64,000 bases of DNA from Nepenthes gracilis (lineage: Eukaryota > Streptophyta > Magnoliopsida > Caryophyllales > Nepenthaceae). The notes beneath the pieces were generated by a model. The model was not told where the DNA came from and ran no database searches. It saw nothing but the letters and a program-made list of their open reading frames with translations. The stretch is from the NCBI GenBank assembly GCA_033239525.1, contig BSYO01000024.1, positions 7,029,991 to 7,093,990 of the forward strand. The letters are read 5' to 3'. The translations under genes and the position numbers were made by a program. This document shows positions 34,406-47,400 of this stretch, one piece after another; position 1 is the first letter of the stretch, and each line of letters starts with the position of its first letter.

Positions 34406-36281
34406 ATGGAAAAGAATAAAAACGCTGAGTCACTTGCGATTCACCAAAGGGTTGGCGAGATCAAATCAGTTCTTACAGCTAGCGTCATTGTAGCCTTGCG
34501 GGTCAAGTATCGCATCCCCAATGATATGGCCCATCTCCATCCCGGTGAGGACGGTAGAGCTTGTACGTCTCCTGAGGGTTTCATCACTGTCTATGAGTCC
34601 CACTTAAAGGGTGGGCTCTGTTTCCTAATGGCACTGGACCTATATGGGATCTTGTTCGACGCTTGGTATCCCTATGGCACGGCTTCATCCCAATATCATG
34701 TACTATCTGGTGTCTATGTGCGTTTTCATTTGCCTTCATGGTTGTGCATTTGGCTCTCAATTAGTGAAGGTCATCTTCCATTTCAACTAGTTAGATGACT
34801 AGATTTCCATATTGCCCCGTCCTGGCTTCCGTTTTCGTGGGATGAATCCTAATTTCATGAAGAATTGGAATGATCGCTTCTTTTTCTTAGCAACTCCCCC
34901 TAAGTGGGATATTCCCAACAATTGGGGCTTTGTGAGCAATTACTTCATGGAGAAGGTGAGCCAACAGGACAAGGGCAAGGAGAAGGCATGGACGTGCCTC
35001 ATCTTGGAGGCGATTGAAACATTTTGTGTCAAGGGATATTATTTGACCTCTGATGTCATTACGGCCATTAGGTGGGAACCGGCGGGCCACGCTACAGAAG
35101 CTACCGCCTAGAAGAGGAAGTCTGAAGCTCTAGTCATTCGAGAGCCTTCTCACGAGTTGCCCGAGTGGCATGAGTCCTCTTCTTCCTTGGATTCCTCCTC
35201 ATATGAGGATCGATGGCCTTGAAGAGGATGAGATGGGCTAGTGGCACTTCGAGGAGAAGGGCCTTGATTTTGCCAGCCACTTCAGACCAGTTTTCTAAGT
35301 CTGTCCCACCATCGCCAGTTGGAGCCACCTCAGTGACGTCGGAATTAGGATCCCAGCCATCAGATGGTGCCGCCATCCCCTCACCGATTCCCGCTGTCGC
35401 ATTGGTGCAATACGGTGTTCCCCTCGTTGAGTATACATTGGCAGAGGAGCCCATGCCAGTTTTTCCCATCGACAACGATGTGGGGCCCTCCCAAGGGAAT
35501 CCGTCGACTGAACCAACCATGGGGGAAATCGCTATGGGTATTGAGGAAGTTGCAATTGGCACTGCTAAGCTTGTTTAGTCTTCACAGGCTACCATTGTCA
35601 AGATTGTGGATCTTGAGCCTGATGCTGACCCGTTGGATGCTTCGAAGACTAGTGTCATTCCCACTATGGTGTCACTGGCATTGCCAGTCATGGAACCTAA
35701 GCCTGCTATAGAGGCTGGCGCATCTGAGGGGGCTGCTACGGGACCTCCGGTGGTGGAGACCCCAGTGGGTGAAAGGGAGGAGGTCACCGCACATTTAGAG
35801 CCCCCAAGCGTGCCTAAACCCTTGATTGCTCCAAATTTCTCCAACGTTGTGGAAGAGCCCTTCATCGAGGTTGGTCTTATTCATCTACCAAATGGGGGAT
35901 GTGTTCGCCGATTTCCTTTGTGCAACACGTCCCCACGTTGCTTGGATTCACAAGCCCTCTGTTTTCCTTTATTATTATTATTTTTTATTACAAAGTGTGA
36001 CTGTGGTCTGCCTCATTCAGGCAGATCTCTTACAACAAGACGAGATTATTCATTGGACTCAGGAGGAGGCCGTGCAGTCTACGGTGCGCAGCCGAGAGGA
36101 TGACATGGCCACCCTAAGACAGGAGATCGAGCAGCTGAAGAAAGAGCTGTAGGCAGTCCGCGACCATATTTCTAAGCTTAGAACTCGAAGTGCTCGTGCT
36201 GAAGCTGACTTGCGGGTTTGGCTTGCTCCAGAGGAGTAACACAGGCACTGGATGCGAGGTTCTGGGATGGAGTAGGCCTCT
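34406..36281 (+). pseudogene. Antisense gene (aORF) of E3, 5' part
   Basis: Starts MEKNKNAESLAIHQRVGEIK at 34406. The N-terminal domain holds EGFITVYESHLKGGL followed by a conserved hydrophobic segment, as in antisense ORFs of Tat elements. A second block (34810-35110) reads FRGMNPNFMKNWNDRFFF and KWDIPNNWGF in another frame. The rest of exon 1 is Pro/Ala/Glu-rich to 35869. Exon 2 (from 36021) encodes the coiled coil REDDMATLRQEIEQLKKEL and ends at ARFWDG, where solo LTR B is inserted. Several frameshifts and stops are present. Function unknown; no catalytic motif. Confidence 0.65.
35870..36020 (+). other. Predicted intron of the E3 antisense gene
   Basis: 151 bp from GTTGGTC to CATTCAG with a T-rich tract in the second half. 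Both flanking exons are in phase 0: the frame ending EEPFIE continues in frame as ADLLQQDEIIHW. Confidence 0.65.
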
Positions 36282-36769
36282 TGTAAGATAGGGTCACTAG
36301 AATACAGTAACTCGGTCTTAATAGCAAAACAACCAGACTTGTAAGGTGGCCGGACAAGAAGAGTTAATCAGTCATCTTTGAAAGTTGATCAACCAGCATC
36401 GTTGACTGGATAAACCTGTTGAATGGCCTAAACGAGAAAACAATTGAGGATGCTATAAATAGCCGAAATAGTTAATAACGACCGAGATAGCTGATAGTTG
36501 GCCGAGGTAGGAAGTTGACTGGATTTAATAATTGACCATAATAGACTGATGACAAGAATAAAACGTTGATTGGTTTAGGGAATTGACTGGAATTAGCATG
36601 TCGGTTGTTTTGGTTACATTTTTTAATTTCATCAGAGTAACTTACTCTCACCTACTCTCAACAGCTTCGTTGAATCCAAAACCTTCTAGATAAGGGAAGT
36701 ATTAGAGTATGTGACTTACTCCTACCTACTTCCAACTGCTCCGTTATATATAAATATTGGGTATGAGAG

Positions 36770-37747
36770 CAATGGGAATGCCAGTAGCAGGCTGGCTCGA
36801 AGGAGAAAATGGCCAAAATCCTCAGCGGCTCATTTCTGTCTGGATGATCAACACTATCGTTGTCCAGAAGAAGAGCAGGTGGGTCGGCAAAGGCCCAAGA
36901 TCACAAAGGCCTATCTAAGCCCAAGACGGTCAACGATGTCGTTGACCAGGGAAGCGGAAAGTAGGCCGGCCACGACCCATGATGAACATGGCCCATGTTC
37001 AGACTCGTCCATATGTCCATCTTCAAGCCACAACGATCGTCTGTCTTAATTTTTCGCATCACCAGAGAAGGCAAGCTTCACTATAACAGTCACCTCCAGA
37101 ATCAAAGCACATCCTAGGAGAAAAGGGTCAAAATCTACGCACGGTCTGCTGAAAACCCTAACGACTATAAAGCACAAAATGAAGGAGATCAGCCTCTCTG
37201 ACCGTTACAGCCAGAAAGGCATTCACGCCTATACAGGAAATGCAACGATCCCCAACAGAGCGCGGGCATCAAGCCCCTCTATATAAGGAAGGCATCCCAT
37301 GACCATGACTATAAAAGGCCATGGCAGCTGACGCTCTCGATCACGCTTTCTCCTGCCCACAAAATCTCTCAAGTAATTACAAAGCTCTCCTACTCTCTCA
37401 AGCATCCTACACTCACTGTCTCTCTACTACTAGTTCCTACCGAACTCAGTATTTGAAGAAACTGCTCCTCACGAGCAACTATAAAAGCCACTCATCCTAT
37501 AAGTGCACTCCCACTTACAAGCACTCTCCTTGCATCCGTTTATGCATCCCTTACATCCATGTTTCAATTTTAAAAGGCAGATTACTGACTTAAGCGTCAG
37601 AGTATTTTCAGTTGGACAAAATCCCGTCGTCACCTAACCTTTTGTTTAAAATTGTGGAGCGCATGACTCAAAGCTCAACGAATGGAGACCGAAATCCGAT
37701 AGACTACTTGACCCAAATCTGTTCAATTTTGGATCCAGAATGTATCA
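36770..37747 (+). repeat. 5' LTR of C
   Basis: 978 bp. It starts CAATGGG where the partner starts TGATGGG, so the terminal TG has changed to CA by two transitions. It ends GTATCA. TATA-like CTATATAAGG (about 37279) and CTATAAAAGG (about 37310) precede the ATGGCAGC region. Confidence 0.9.
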
Positions 37748-37768
37748 TTGGCACCGTATGTGGGAAGC
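37748..37768 (+). other. Primer binding site of C
   Basis: TTGGCACCGTATGTGGGAAG directly follows the LTR end ATCA. Confidence 0.85.
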
Positions 37769-37836
37769 TAACGAAAAGCCAACCACTTTTATCATTACAA
37801 CGACTCTCATCTTCAAAGTCAGTGCCATCCATCAAA

Positions 37837-39300
37837 ATGGTGAACACTAAAGCCCAACTTAGCATTCCTACAAGAGATATTGCCTCCCCTGACCAAGACT
37901 ACTCTACTGGTAACCTGGTCGGAGGGGTACCCGCATCATTTTCCTAAAACCTGGCAGACCAAATGAGTAATATGTCCAGAATGCTCTAAATGTTTTGCAC
38001 CCGCTAGGGAACAAAGAAGTAGGGGGCTCTACCCTCCTCAGTTCTCGTTTTGGCCTCTAGTAAAGGAGGCTAGAGGAAATAAAAGCCAGCCAAGAGGGCA
38101 GCGAGGTAACCTCATGCTCTGGAGGCCTCCAACACCCAAAGCCGTCGAAGGCTTGAAGGGCGCTTGGGCAATAGGACTCCGTATGAGAGTCCAGAAAGAA
38201 GGAATCCCCGATACTTCTAGGAAGATCCAAGGCCTCAGGCATAGGAGGGAGCCTCCAGGATCGTTCGATCCACCAACAACAGTAGCCGGCCAGCTACATG
38301 CCGCACTGCTAAATTCAAAGATGACGATGAACACACCGATGATCTAAAGAGATCTCCCTTCACTGCTGAGATCTTGAATCGTCCATTGTCGGCTAAGTTT
38401 AAAATGCCAGTACTGGATTCTTATGATGGGAGCGCTGCTCCCATGGATCACCTGGATCACTTCCGCACCCATCTAAGTCTTCAGGGCTTGGAGGATTCGG
38501 CAATGTGCCAGTGTTTCCTTCTCACTCTGAAGGAAGATGCTCGGATCTAATTCCATCGACTCCCATCGAACTCAATCCGAAGCTTCTGTGGGCTCACTGA
38601 TCATTTCCTGGTTCAGTATACTTTCTATCGCTGGAAAGAAAAACAGTCATGGCATCTCTCCCACATCAAGTAGAGACAGGGAGAGAACCCAAGGAAGTTC
38701 TTGAAGTGCTTTGCAGCAGAGGCCAGAAGGATTCCCAGGCCCAACAAGGAAATGAAGCTTGGCAGTTTCATCTCTACCCTGACGCACAGTGACTTCTTCA
38801 GGCACCTGACCCACAAGAACCCGCAGACCTTCCAAGAGGTGGAGTTCATCACTAGGGCCTACGCAGCTACCGAAAAGGCCAACAAGGTGAGGCATCCTAA
38901 AAGGATCGACCATCCTTGATCTTTCCTGGCTGCAAGAAAGAGGAAGAACGGTGATGGCAATTATCCCCGTCAAAAGAAGCACAGGACCGGAGCACTGGAT
39001 TGTAAGGAGTACAGGCCGGTCAACCTGACTCCTTTGACTGACACACGATCCAATGTCCTCATGCAGATCTCTGGAGAGAAGTTTCTCAAGTGACCAAAGC
39101 CACTGAAGAACACAGAGGGAGGAAATCCAGCTAAATACTGTGATTTCCATCGATCTCCAAAACACACCACAGAGGATTACAACACGCTCTAGCGGGAGAT
39201 TGAGGAGCTCATCTGGAGGAGTCATCTCACCAGGTTCTTCAGGAATCTTGGGCAAAGTTCTAGCAGCTTAGGCCGGGAAGGACCAGATCCGTCCTAGCCA
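37837..39300 (+). pseudogene. Tat gag of C
   Basis: Starts MVNTKAQLSIPTRDIASPDQ at 37837. The gag core lies at 38380-38640 (FKMPVLDSYDGSAAPMDHLDHF, key residues YDGS and DHLDHF, then FLLTLKEDA). It continues through KFLKCFAAEARRIPRPNKEMKL (38697-38765) to a knuckle near 39135 (YCDFHRSPKHTTEDY) in which the last Cys is Tyr. Stops interrupt at 37945, 37990 and elsewhere. The domain order is the usual one for Tat gag. Confidence 0.85.
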
Positions 39301-39389
39301 TGAAACCGAGTCATAGTTGGAGTAATCAATATGATCACGACCCAGGCAGTCAAGACCCAAGTAAATCACAAGGAGCGGCAAGCTAGGCA

Positions 39390-39963
39390 GAAGAAGTAGT
39401 GAGTGCAAGAGAATGTCATTAGCTTTAGTAGTAGTGACATCGATCATGTAATTTCCCCACATGCTGATCCCCTTATTATATTTGTACTCATTTCAAACGG
39501 TACCATGGTCTACCAACTGAAATGAGTTTTCATTGATAATGGAAGCTCTAAGGATTCACTTTATCTCAATGCAGTCTTTAATTTGGACTTAAAATGAATC
39601 AATTGAAACCTGCCAAATGGTCACTATATGGCCTAGACAATGAGCTTGTCGTTGTCTAAGGACAATATAATTTGAGGTCACCCTAGGCACGTACCCGAGA
39701 ACGACGAGTCATACACTCACCTTCCTAGTCATTAACCTACCTTCCATATACAACGCTATCCTAGGCTGGCCATACCTAGTAGCGTTCAGAGCCATCACCT
39801 TAATACCGCATTTAAAAATGAAGTTTTCAATAAAATGTGGTATCGGTGAAGTGCTGGGTGACCAAGCAACTAGGCAAACATGTTATATTCCCAGATTGCA
39901 CCAATAGCAACAGACGGCCTATAAGAGAATTGGACCATCGAGACGAAGCAACCTTGCAGTAGA
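39390..39963 (+). pseudogene. Aspartic protease region of C
   Basis: Near 39525 the frame reads VFIDNGSSKDSLYLNAVF; DNGSS is the usual active-site form in Tat elements (VDNGSSADIL type). Downstream residues are broken by stops. Solo LTR D1 interrupts between protease and RT at 39963. Confidence 0.7.
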
Positions 39964-42197
39964 TGTGAGGTTCCGGTTTCAAAACACCATAATTAGGAGA
40001 TAATTAAAATGATGATAATCAAGATTAAGCTCAAAATACGAAAAAAATTTGAATCGAAGTCAAAAAAGGGGAGCACCCGGCTCGGCACCAGCTAGGTGGA
40101 AAAACCAAAACCAACCCACTCGAGTAGTACTCTAGCGTAGTTGGGGAGAAACTTCCAGAACCTGGTGCTTGCCCCAGGCCCAGTTGAAGCTCAAGCACCC
40201 AGCTATTTATAAAAACGGTTGTGGCTGATGGTTCTATCATTTTTCGAGAGGGTTCCAGGGAGAAGGAAGAGTAAAGAGAGGGAAGATGAAGAGAGGGAAG
40301 GAGGAGATCGAGGTTGCGGAGACCGAATCCGTTCAAAGGCTAATTATAAAAGTGGTAGTATGCGACGAGGCAAGTGTTCTCATACTCACTAATTGTTCTC
40401 TTTTGATTTTTATTCGTTTTTATTCGGTTATTTTTATCTGGATACATACCCAAAATGTAACAATCATATAGCCATGGTTAATGTTCAATAAATATGTAGT
40501 TATTTGTCCAATTTGTCATATGAATCGTCTAGTTTGTTATCACCAAACCCTAACCCACGCCCAGATTTGGGATTCCCATCTTCCCCCATGTATTATGTTA
40601 AATTGACCTCAAAATATGAACCACCACGTCCTAATTATGTATATATATCGATCGAACGTCCAGTCTCAAAAGAATCGACTCATTCGCGGCGTCTGAATGC
40701 TCTAAAAGCCAATTGTTACTGTTCACCCGAGGTATAATGAAAAATTTACAGTCTTCCACCCCATTTGATTGTTATAATATTTATGCCTAATTGTTCATGT
40801 TAAATTGTAAAGCCCAAAAATATATATTTGTGCACCGTAGGCAAGGAAATGCATGCCGATGGGTTCTAAAGTAATATTTTCCCATCGAAGGTAAGAAATT
40901 CCAAACTCTTTCATGAAATTAAATTGAATCATTGAAAGGAAAAGAAAGATGAGAACCGAGCAAGCAATCGGAAGGAAAATCCACAATGTATGCATAATCG
41001 AATTGATCTCTTGGTTGGAGATAATGTGACTAAAGTGGAATGTGGTGGATCCTCCCTCAAGGAAAGACTAATCTTGAAACTAGGACAATAGACTTATGTT
41101 CATTGGGGTGGTACGCTCTAGCTTGCCACGTATATCACGGTAGGAACCCAAGGATTACTCCGGCCGCTCATGGGGGCGGGTGATGTTTGTGATACACATT
41201 AGGATACTACTATGGAAGAACGAGTATTGCCCTGATCCTCGGGGGATATGAGGTGAATTGTTATGGCCAAGTGCTGTAGGCCTAAAATGTAGTCGTTGGC
41301 CGAGTATTGTAGACTTAAAATGTAGTCGTGTGCTTTAGAATGTATAGCGAACACATTCCTTTCCTCATTCTCTCGCATCATTGGCTAGTACGACCTACTG
41401 GCCCTGGTCCGCAAAGATTAATTAAAATAATAAAAACGTATAAAACGTAACTATTGTAAACATGTGACTTTGGCGATCCTAGATGTCCCATTTCCTCTCA
41501 TGTTTCTTGTTTATTGAAATTATATGTTTCCCCCATCCATTTGTCATGATCACATTTATCTGCCCGTTCTCAGTGATGTATGATTTCATTTGCTGAGTTG
41601 TACACTCACTCTTACTATTTCTCCTTTGAGATGAGAATGTACTGATACCCGATGTGGCTGAGTAGGCCATCTAAGCGTAGTAGGCTGCTGTTATCGCGTG
41701 CAAAGCTTGGAACTTGGACTTAGCTTGATTATTTGTATGAGACGGGGATTTTGTTCTATTTTTTTGAAAACTGCATAAAATATGTCCCATGGTGTTAAGG
41801 ATGTTTTATGTCGATGAACGAAGGATTTGTTTCCACTGTATATTTTTGGTTTTATGCTTCCGCTGGTTTTTCTTGTTGTGTTTGTCATTGGGATTCCTAG
41901 TTGGCAGCCTTCCTGGCCGGTGTTGTATTGGGGTTATAATGTCGGTGCCACCCTTGTTGCTATGGCGTTTGGATCCTATGTAGTATGATGAGTTTTGAAA
42001 TTGTGTTGTGTTGTGAAATTTGTTGTGGACTATTGTATAGGGTTGATTTACAGCTATTTGTATTTTAGCAAACGTCCAATTTACAAACGAAACTCTGCCT
42101 AATTTTCTATAGAAATTTTATGTTATTATTGTTCATGGGCTTTAAATTTTGTGTTTTTAACGAAGATTATTTAAAAAAATAATCTGGTTCTGTCACA
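39964..42197 (+). mobile_element. Solo LTR D1 inserted in the pol of C
   Basis: 2234 bp from TGTGAGGTTCCGG to TTCTGTCACA, flanked by GTAGA and ATAGG (imperfect 5-bp duplication, TAG shared). It aligns with D2 (55156-57711) along most of its length. TATTTATAAAAAC near 40203 indicates a plus-strand promoter. No coding region or primer site is present. It holds two copies of a 33-bp repeat at about 41263-41326, where D2 has four. Confidence 0.8.
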
Positions 42198-44108
42198 ATA
42201 GGTGTAGCCCGATGAGGCAACTAACCTAGTTCCACTGAATTCGGTTGACCCGGAGTGGTTTATACAGATTGGGGGCTCACTCAACGAACCCTTGCATGAC
42301 GAGCTGATAGCATTCTTGAGACACAATGCTGGTATCTTCACGTGGACACCCGCTGATATGCTTGGGATCCCAACTAGAGCCTATTAGGCAGAAGCGGAGG
42401 AACCACTCCATGGAGAAACACGTAGCCATCCGGGAAGAGGTGAAGAAGTCTCTAGATGCCAACTTCATCAGAGAAGTCTAATACCAGGATTGGCTCTCCA
42501 ACGTCATCCTAGTAAAGAAAAGTAATAAAAAATACCGGATGTGTGTCAACTTCACCAACATTAATAAAGTCTGTCCAAAAGATAACTTTCTTTTACCCAA
42601 GATTGACTTGTTGGTGGACTTGACTTCTGGACATGAGCTGCTGAGCTTCATGGACGTGCGTACTCATGATACAACTAGATCTGGATGAGCCTAGAGGATG
42701 AGGAGCATACCTCGTTCATGATCGACCAAGGCACCTACTGCTATAAGGTCATGCCTTTCCGTTAAAAGAACTCATGTGCCACTTATCAAAGGCTTGTGAA
42801 CAAAATGTTCAAGAAGCAAATTAGCCACAATATAGAGGTATACGTCAACGACATACTCATCAATAGTAGGACCACAAATGACCACATTCACGATCTGGTA
42901 GAGTCCTTCGAGGTACTCCGTACACATTAGATGAAGTTGAATCCTTCAAAGTGTGTCTCCGGAGTGTCCTCGAGAAAGTTCCTATGTTTCATCATCTCTC
43001 GGTGAGGAATTGAAGCAAACCCAGAGAAGATTAAAATCCTCACAGACATGCTTCCGCCTTGGAGCGTCAAGGATGTCTAGAGGATAACCAGACGACTGGC
43101 AGCACTATCCCACTCCTCGGCAAAGTCGGGGGACAAGTATCAACCTTTCTTCAAGGCTCTAAGGGGGACTAAAGCAAACGGTTTCCAATGGACTATGGAG
43201 TACCAAGTAGACTTCGTTAAGTTCAAGATGTACTAGGCCAGTCCACCATTGTTGACGTCATCCAGGGTCAGAGAAGAGCTGTACCTCTACTTGGTAGTAT
43301 CAGATGTGGCTCTCATCTCTGTTCTCATACACTAGGACTCCGACTCTCAGCAGCCGATCTACTATGTGAGCAAGACGTTGACTGGTGTAGAGACACGTTA
43401 CCTGCACGCTGAGAAGCTTGCTTTGGCACTTGTCTTCTCAGCTCAAAAGCTGAGACCCTATTTTCAGGCCCATCACGTGGTCGTTCTGATCGACCAGCCA
43501 CTGAAGGATATCCTCTAAAAGCTCTATGTATCCGAACGGCTGGTTAAATGGGTCATCAAGTTGGGAAGTTTGACAGCAAATTCTGGCCCAGCTAGCCATC
43601 AAGTGGCAGGCCCTGACGGACTTCATCGTCGATACCACAACCTCTATCGTCAATGAGCACCCCACCGAAAATGCAGATTACCATCTAGAAGAGCTAGAAT
43701 GAGTTCTCAACATGGACGAATCGTCTGCCAACTCAGGCAGCGGTGCCAAAGTGGTCCTAAGGACCCCCATATGGGTTTGAAGTGAAGTACTCCCTTAAAC
43801 TCAATTTTTTGGTCACCCAAAATGTTACTGAGTATAAAGCCCCGTTAGCCGGATTACGACTTGCCAAAGAGTGCTCAACTAGGCGGCTAAACGTCTACAA
43901 TGACTCAAAAATAGTCGTTACCCAGATCAACGGGAACTTCGAGGCATACAACCCTCTCTTGGCTAGATACCTGGTTAAGGCCAAGGACGCCATCTAGAGG
44001 TTTTACAAGTTGAGCCTGGTCTATGTCCCTAGAACTGAGAATTGGAAGGCCAACCAACTTGCTAGAGATTGGTCCACACTTTGGTGGCTTACCCCTATGC
44101 AAATGAAT
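42198..44108 (+). pseudogene. RT and dual RNase H of C
   Basis: Begins with the connector VPLNSVDPEWFIQIGGSL and the RT fingers. The palm reads DEEHTSFMIDQGTYCYKVMPF, then YVNDILINS where YVDDMLVKS is expected (Asp to Asn). RNase H follows (ALRGTKANGF, YYVSKTLTGVETRYLHAEK near 43360-43420). The second, archaeal-type RNase H characteristic of Tat elements follows (YSLKLNFLVTQNVTEYKAPL, then VYNDSKIVVTQINGNFEAY, to 43997). Stops are numerous. At about 44108 it jumps to the end of integrase. Confidence 0.85.
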
Positions 44109-44470
44109 AGGTTGAAGTCACCAACCTATGCTACTCCATGGTCTAAAGACTAAGCTAGAGGGCGCAGTGGGCTCCAGGGTCGACGAGCTTTCCTCCATCC
44201 TATGGTCATACCGGATGACTCCAAAGGAACCAACTCGTGAGACATCTTTTAGTCTCTACTACAGGATTGAGGCGGTAATACCGGTTGAAATCGGGCTCCC
44301 AAGCCTAAAAGTCAAAGCATTCGATCCACTCGGCAACTCCCAGAAGATCAGATATCACCTGGGTCAACTGGAGGAAGCCCGTGATACAACCAAGATGAGT
44401 ACAACTGCTTACCAGTAACGAGCCACTCACTATTATAATAAGAAAGTGAAAGTGTGTTCTTGTGAAGTAT
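44109..44470 (+). pseudogene. C-terminal integrase fragment of C
   Basis: Reads KTKLEGAVGSRVDELSSILW, then TRETSFSLYYRIEAVIPVEIG and NSQKIRYHLGQLEEARDTT, matching the integrase end of E2. The zinc-binding domain and the catalytic core are absent: a deletion joins the second RNase H to this point. Its last 150 bp form the first unit of the downstream array. Confidence 0.8.
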
Positions 44471-47400
44471 AGAGGCTATAGGAACGACAACTAACCAAAA
44501 CAAACTTTCTCCGAATTGGGAAGACCCATTTCTAGTCTCAACCATTCTGCGGAATGGGGTATACAAACTCTGAACCCAATACGGTAAGTTGGTCCCACAG
44601 ACTTCAAACGCGGTCCACCTACAACGTTACTTCTAGTAAAGGCCTAGGTAAGTCATCTGTATGACATGAGGCATGCTTGTACCATTCATTGTAATTAGTA
44701 AAAGAAAGTTCCTTTTTTCATTTACATTGTGCCATGCTTTTCTTTTCTTTCTTTTCCATATGAATGCGTACTTGCATTCGATCCACTCGGTAACTCCCAG
44801 AAGATCAGAGATCACCTGGGTCAATTGGAGGAAGCCCGTGACACAACCAAGATGAGTACAGCTGCTTACCAGTAACGAGCCACTCAGTATTATAATAAGA
44901 AAGTGAAAGTGTGTTCTTGTGAAGTATAGAGGCTACAGGCACGACAACAAACCGAAACAAACTTTCTTCAAATTGGGAAGACCCATTTATAGTCTCAACC
45001 ATTCTGCAGAATGGGGCATACAAACTCTGAACCCAAAACGGTAAGTTGGTCCCACAAACTTGAAATGCGGTCCACCTTAAACGTTACTTCTAGTAAAGGC
45101 CTAGGTAAGTCATTTGTATGACATGAGGCATGCTTGTAACATTCATTGTAATTAGTAAAAGAAAGTTCCTTTTTTCATTTACATTGTGCCATGCTTTTCT
45201 TTTCTTTCTTTTCCATGTGAATGCGTACTTGCATTCGATCCACTTGGCAACTCGAGGAAGATCGAGATCACAGGTCAATTGGAGGAAGCCCGTGACACAA
45301 CCAAGATGAGTACAGCTGCTTACCAGTAACGAGCCACTCACTATTATAATAAGAAAGAGAAAGTGTGTTCTTGTGAAGTATAGAGGCTATAGGAACGACA
45401 ACTAACCGAAACAAACTTTCTCCGAATTGGGAAGACCCATTTCTAGTCTCAACCATTCTGCGGAATGGGGCATACAAACTCTGAACCCAATACGGAAAGT
45501 TGGTCCCACAGACTTGAAACGCGGTCCACCTAAAACGTTACTTCTAGTAAAGGCCTAGGTAAGTCATCTGTATGACATGAGGCATGCTTGTAACATTCAT
45601 TGTAATTAGTAAAAGAAAGTTCCTTTTTTCATTTACATTGTGCCATGCTTTTCTTTTCTTTCTTTTCCATGTGAATGCGTACTTGCATTCGATCCACTCG
45701 GCAACTCCCAGAAGATCAGAGATCGCCTGGGTCAACTGGAGGAAGCCCGTGACACAACCAAGATGAGTACTGTTTGCTTAAGAATGTGAGCCACTCAATA
45801 TTATAATAAGAAAGTGAAAGTGTGTTCTTGTGAAGTATAGAGGCTACAGGCACAACAACTAACCAAAACAAACTTTCTCCGAATCGGGAAGACCCATTTA
45901 TAGTCTCAACCATTCTACAGAATGGGGCATACAAACTCTGAACCCAAAACGGAAAGTTGGTCCCACAGACTTGAAACGCGGTCCACCTAAAACGTTACTT
46001 CTAGTAAAGGCCTAGGTAAGTCATCTGTATGACATGAGGCATGTTTGTAACATTCATTGTAATTAGTAAAAGAAAGTTCCTTTTTTCATTTACATTGTGC
46101 CATGCTTTTCTTTTCTTTCTTTTCCATATGAATGCGTACTTGCATTCGATCCACTCGGCAACTCCCAGAAGATCAGAGATCACCTGGGTCAACTGGAGGA
46201 AGCCCGTGACACAACCAAGATGAGTACAGCTGCTAACCAGTAACGAGCCCCTCACTATTATAATAAGAAAGTGAAAGTGTGTTCTTGTGAAGTATAGAGG
46301 CTACAAGCACGACAACTAACCGAAACAAACTTTCTCCGAGTTGGGAAGACCCATTTCTAGTCTCAACCATTCTGCAGAATGGGGCATACAAACTCTGAAC
46401 CCAAAACGGTAAGTTTATCCTACAGACTTGAAACGCGGTCCACCTACAACGTTACTTCTAGTAAAGGCCTAGGTAAGTCATCTGTATGACATGAGGCATG
46501 CTTGTAACATTCATTGTAATTAGTAAAAGAAAGTTCCTTTTTTCATTTACATTGTGCCATGCTTTTCTTTTCTTTCTTTTCCATGTGAATGCGTACTTGC
46601 ATTCGATCCACTCGGCAACTCCCAGAAGATCAGATATCACCTGGGTCAACTGGAGGAAGCCCGTGACACAACCAAGATGAGTACAGCTGCTTACCAGTAA
46701 CGAGCCACTCACTATTATAATAAGAAAGTGAAAGTGTGTTCTTGTGAAGTATAGAGGCTATAGGAACGACAACTAACCGAAACAAACTTTCTCCGAATTG
46801 GGAAGACCCATTTCTAGTCTCAACCATTCTGCGGAATGGGCATACAAACTCTAAACCCAATACGGAAAGTTGGTCCCACAGACTTGAAACGCGGTCCACC
46901 TAAAACGTTACTTCTAGTAAAGGCCTAGGTAAGTCATCTGTATGACATGAGGCATGCTTGTAACATTCAATGTAATTAGTAAAAGAAAGTTCCTTTTTTC
47001 ATTTACATTGTGCCATGCTTTTCTTTTCTTTCTTTTCCATGTGAATGCGTACTTGCATTCGATCCACTCTTGTGACTCCAGGAAGATCAGAGATCGCCTG
47101 GGTCAACTGGAGGAAGCCCGTGACACAACCAAGATGAGTACAGCTGCTTACCAGTAACGAGCCACTCAATATTATAATAAGAAAGTGAAAGTGTGTTCTT
47201 GTGAAGTATAGAGGCTACAGGCACAACAACTAACCAAAACAAACTTTCTCCGAATCGGGAAGACCCATTTATAGTCTCAACCATTCTACAGAATGGGGCA
47301 TACAAACTCTGAACCGAACACGGAAAGTTGGTCCCACAGACTTGAAACGCGGTCCACCTAAAACGTTACTTCTAGTAAAGGCCTAGGTAAGTCATCTGTA

